NCBI GenBank assembly: GCA_903921455.1 | Contig: CAIXPZ010000148.1 | Location: 1-8,572 of the forward strand | Origin: an uncultured Verrucomicrobia subdivision 3 bacterium | Lineage (GTDB): Bacteria; Verrucomicrobiota; Verrucomicrobiae; Limisphaerales; UBA11358 | Direction: 5' to 3' | Length of the DNA stretch: 8,572 bases | Shown: one piece after another, positions 6,543 to 8,572 of the stretch | Numbering within the stretch: position 1 is the stretch's first letter | Layout: every line of letters begins with the position of its first letter | Program-made: the position numbers and the translations under genes | Notes under the pieces: model-generated | Told to the model about the DNA's origin: nothing | Database searches by the model: none | The model's input: only the letters and a program-made list of their open reading frames with translations

Positions 6543-6775
6543 CCGCGATCAACATCAAAACTAAAACCATCGAGCTGGCGCCCGCGCGCACGGCTGAAAT
6601 CTCGACCCTCACCTGGCGGACGAACGATGATTCGTTCGCCCGCAAGCTGACGGTCTTCGTCAACAACATCACCGCGTTTCAGGTGACGGGCACGGATTAT
6701 GACGCGCTCGGCGAATGGACTGATGACACCATCAAGAATTTGATTTTGTCGAAATTCGGCCTCGAACTGGCCTGA
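6539..6775 (+). CDS. Hypothetical small phage protein (78 aa)
   Basis: I do not recognise the family. The product starts MTAINIKTKTIELAPARTAE and has alternating strand-like segments (ISTLTWRTND, KLTVFVNNITAFQVTG) followed by a short helical end (DDTIKNLILSKFGLELA), suggesting a small folded beta-rich protein with no membrane segment. The start overlaps the LamG stop (ATGA) in an ATTTATG context, so translation is probably coupled. The next gene starts 5 bp after its stop. Its place between a fibre-like protein and the head-tail connector suggests a small virion component or assembly factor, by position only. Confidence 0.7.
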   Translation: MTAINIKTKTIELAPARTAEISTLTWRTNDDSFARKLTVFVNNITAFQVTGTDYDALGEWTDDTIKNLILSKFGLELA

Positions 6776-6780
6776 CGTTT

Positions 6781-7335
6781 ATGCCGCTCACGCTCATCAA
6801 GGAAACCGGTGCCGGATTGGTGGACGCCAACAGCTACGCGAATTTGGCCGATGGCAACACCTACCACGACGGGCACCTTTACGCCTCGGCGTGGACGGGC
6901 GCGACGGACGATCAAAAGGCCGTGGCGCTCGTGATGGCGTCGCGGCTGATTGACGCCGAATTTCAATTCAACGGCACGCGCACGAACGCCGTGCAAGGAA
7001 TGCAATGGCCGCGCGCGAAGTGCCCGGAGCCGGACAACGTCCATGTGCCGATCTCGGTGCTGCTGCCGATTCCATACGACTACGTTCAATATGACACCGT
7101 GCCGAAGGCCGTTGTCCAGGCGACGTGTGAAATGGCCCGCGAGCTTTTAGTCACTGACCGCACGACCGCGCCGCCCGGCGAAGGGCTGAAGTATTACAAC
7201 GATTCTGGCAAACAAACCGGTTACGACAAGACCGACCGGCGCCAGGTGTTGTCGCAAGTCGCGCAAGTGATGCTGGCGAAATATGGCTCGCAAATCAGCG
7301 CCCATAGCGGCGTGGTTCGGCTCCAACGTGTATGA
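6781..7335 (+). CDS. DnaT-like / head-tail connector family phage protein
   Basis: The 184-residue protein has the hallmarks of the family often annotated as 'DnaT-like ssDNA-binding protein' in phage structural operons: an N-terminal GTG-x-x-DANSY-like start (TGAGLVDANSYANLADGNTY), a helix with DDQKAVALVMASRLIDAEFQ, the MQWPRA motif at residues 74-79, a helix with VPKAVVQATCEMARELL, and a C-terminus ending VVRLQRV. In phages these lie between capsid and tail genes and probably act as the connector under the portal, despite the DNA-binding name. Here it follows the capsid, LamG and 78-aa genes, in agreement with that. The start is in a GTTTATG context 5 bp after the preceding stop. Its stop overlaps the next start in ATGA fashion. 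Confidence 0.8.
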   Translation: MPLTLIKETGAGLVDANSYANLADGNTYHDGHLYASAWTGATDDQKAVALVMASRLIDAEFQFNGTRTNAVQGMQWPRAKCPEPDNVHVPISVLLPIPYDYVQYDTVPKAVVQATCEMARELLVTDRTTAPPGEGLKYYNDSGKQTGYDKTDRRQVLSQVAQVMLAKYGSQISAHSGVVRLQRV

Positions 7336-7616
7336 ACGAACAAATTCAAAATCCGAAACGCATCCGGTTCACGCCGGAGATCACGCTCGGCAACCTGCTG
7401 CAACTGCTGTCCATCGCGGCGGCAGTGGTCGGCCTCTGGATCAACATGGACAAGCGCATTTCTGCAATGGAGGTCCGTGAGAATTATGCCATCGAGGAGC
7501 GGCACGATTTGAAGGCGAGCATCAATAGTTTGACGGAAAACCAATCGCTGATGGCGCGGACGCTGGACCGCATCAGCATCCTGCTGGATCAACACATGAA
7601 AGGAGAAACGAAATGA
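7332..7616 (+). CDS. Small membrane-anchored coiled-coil protein
   Basis: The 94 residues have a basic N-terminus (NPKRIRF), one membrane segment at about 19-38 (GNLLQLLSIAAAVVGLWINM), then a charged helical tail (about 40-90) with heptad-like spacing (LKASINSLTENQ, LDRISILLDQHM). The layout resembles phage XhlA/haemolysin-like and holin-associated proteins, or small spanin-like proteins, but I see no defining motif. It overlaps both neighbours by ATGA, so it is translated with the 290-aa gene, and the pair may work together at the membrane, possibly in lysis. The AAAGGAG that serves the next gene lies within its last codons. A function other than lysis, such as a tail-assembly accessory, cannot be excluded. 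Confidence 0.7.
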   Translation: MNEQIQNPKRIRFTPEITLGNLLQLLSIAAAVVGLWINMDKRISAMEVRENYAIEERHDLKASINSLTENQSLMARTLDRISILLDQHMKGETK

Positions 7617-8485
7617 AAAAATATGCACCGATTCATGTCGGCACCCGTTGGGCGACCGAACACACCTGGGGCGTGATGGTGGAAGGCGTCAAGCCGTCCG
7701 CCGAACTGTTGTGTGTCGGCTGCACGCAAGCGCAGGCCGAAGGCATGGCGGAAAAACTCAACGAGCGGCCGGGAGACACCGTGCGCTTGAAGATGGTCGC
7801 GCCGGCGGCGGCTCTGCTGCTGGCGGTGGTTTTGTTTTCAGGCTGCGCCATCGCGCCGCTCAAGGGCGGCCATGCCAGCACGGTGAGTAAATCCACTCAA
7901 GGCATTGAGCAATCCGTCGTGCAAGGCGACAACCCCGCGCAAGCCTCGCGGCAGAATCAAGAAACCGTTCGGACCAAATCTTACACCGTGCCGACAGGTT
8001 CTCGGCTGGTGGAGACGCGCGTCATGGCCGACACGAGCGGAGCGCCCGCCACCAATGCCACGGCCCTGGTAATTAGCGCGCCGATGGCTGTGACCGAACA
8101 TGAAGAGACGCGAGCAACTACGGAATTGGGAGCGGCTCAGAAAGACACGGCGCGCGAATTGAGCGCGAAGCTGGCGAGCCTCAAAGGCATTGTGTGGGTG
8201 GGCGTCGCCATGTTTCTGTTCGGCCTGGCCTCCATCTTTTACCCGCCGCTGAAGCTCATCATCGGCAGCGTGACGACCAGCGTGGCGATTCTGGTCGGCG
8301 GCATTGCACTGATGGTGTTGCCGTCGCTGATCGTCGGCAACGAACTTTTGATTTTGGGTGGCGTCGGCGCGGCGGTGGGTGTATGGTTCTTCGCACATCG
8401 GCACGGCCAGTTGCGCGGGCTGGTGGACGCGGTGAATGTGGCTAAAGTTTCGGAATTGCCGGGGAAAACTCCTGACAAATCCTGA
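7613..8485 (+). CDS. Membrane protein with embedded lipoprotein signal (possible dual start)
   Basis: The 290-residue protein has three parts. Residues 1-60 look like a small soluble domain (HVGTRWATEHTWGVMVEGVK, then QAQAEGMAEKLNERPGD). Residues 57-78 form a lipoprotein-type signal: basic VRLK, a hydrophobic run, and FSGC with Cys78 as the candidate lipidated residue. After a polar region (about 82-188) come three membrane segments at about 192-209, 213-238 and 241-261, followed by a short polar tail with AHRHGQLRGLVD. A signal peptide in mid-protein is odd. It suggests either a domain fusion or a second start at GTG 7781. The first start has the clearest Shine-Dalgarno site in the window (AAAGGAG, 7599-7605, 7-nt spacing) and overlaps the upstream stop by ATGA. 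A role in lysis or envelope interaction is an inference; I know no named family for it. Confidence 0.75.
   Translation: MKKYAPIHVGTRWATEHTWGVMVEGVKPSAELLCVGCTQAQAEGMAEKLNERPGDTVRLKMVAPAAALLLAVVLFSGCAIAPLKGGHASTVSKSTQGIEQSVVQGDNPAQASRQNQETVRTKSYTVPTGSRLVETRVMADTSGAPATNATALVISAPMAVTEHEETRATTELGAAQKDTARELSAKLASLKGIVWVGVAMFLFGLASIFYPPLKLIIGSVTTSVAILVGGIALMVLPSLIVGNELLILGGVGAAVGVWFFAHRHGQLRGLVDAVNVAKVSELPGKTPDKS
7771..7783 (+). promoter_or_regulatory. Candidate internal ribosome binding site and GTG start
   Basis: GGGAG at 7771-7775 lies 5 nt before an in-frame GTG at 7781-7783 inside the 290-aa gene. Starting there gives MRLK followed by a hydrophobic run and FSGC, a complete lipoprotein signal peptide. 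The ATG at 7793 is an alternative but gives an n-region without positive charge. Most other starts in the window lack a Shine-Dalgarno site, which makes this one stand out. Confidence 0.45.
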
Positions 8486-8552
8486 CTGGAAAATCTCATG
8501 TTGATTCGTTTTGGTTCCAACATGGAAAATAGCGGCGTGGAAATTCGCCAAT
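8486..8552 (+). promoter_or_regulatory. Intergenic spacer with short repeats and a hairpin
   Basis: This is the widest gap in the plus-strand operon. TGGAAAAT occurs at 8487-8494 and 8523-8530, with a variant TGGAAATT at 8538-8545. CATGTTG (8497-8503) pairs with CAACATG (8518-8524). A promoter or operator for downstream genes is possible, but I see no convincing -35/-10 pair. A 22-codon frame from 8498 to 8566 is probably not a gene. Confidence 0.3.
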
Positions 8553-8556
8553 GTTT

Positions 8557-8572
8557 ATGCGGGTAAAAGCAA
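8557..8572 (+). CDS. Probable start of the next gene (cut by the window edge)
   Basis: An ATG at 8557 in the same GTTTATG context as three upstream genes opens a frame (MRVKA) that runs off the window; an in-frame ATG at 8551 would add two residues. Only five codons are visible, so the product cannot be named. By synteny, tail genes could follow. Confidence 0.35.

Noticed and set aside
7838..8551. 237-codon open frame on the minus strand
   Set aside because: Antisense to the 290-aa membrane protein; His/Arg/Gln-rich with no plausible fold.

Overview
The window carries the head-assembly end of a tailed-phage (Caudoviricetes) structural gene cluster. It is most likely part of a prophage or a phage-derived element integrated in a moderately GC-rich bacterium. 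The genes have the look of prophages of the Verrucomicrobiota (Pedosphaera/Limisphaera-like), and most starts lack a Shine-Dalgarno sequence, which would fit. That host assignment is an impression from style, not a demonstrated identity.

Layout. Positions 1-945 hold no convincing gene. They are GC-rich, look degenerate, and contain several inverted and direct repeats. Positions 946-1548 carry an AT-richer gene of unknown function on the minus strand, head-to-head with the phage operon. From 1621 to the right edge every gene is on the plus strand and tightly packed: portal (DUF4055 type, GTG start), scaffold-like protein, major capsid protein, a strong hairpin terminator/attenuator, a 75-aa protein, a 59-aa proline-rich protein containing a long perfect RNA hairpin, a 373-aa protein with a C-terminal LamG/concanavalin-like domain, a 78-aa unknown, a DnaT-like/head-tail connector protein, a 94-aa membrane-anchored coiled-coil protein and a 290-aa protein with an embedded lipoprotein signal and three C-terminal membrane segments. 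A further gene probably begins at 8557.

How the genes work together. Portal, scaffold and capsid protein are the core needed to build a procapsid. The DnaT-like protein would connect the filled head to the tail. The 75-aa and LamG proteins are plausible surface decorations or fibres. The two membrane proteins may belong to lysis or to membrane interaction. No terminase, prohead protease, integrase or tail gene is visible, so the window alone cannot tell an active prophage from a partial or domesticated one.

The points most worth following up are: a recurring GTTTATG start context in place of a Shine-Dalgarno site; a probable second, in-frame start inside the 290-aa gene that would release a lipoprotein; the hairpin in the 59-aa gene just before the LamG start; and the unknown minus-strand gene at the edge of the module.
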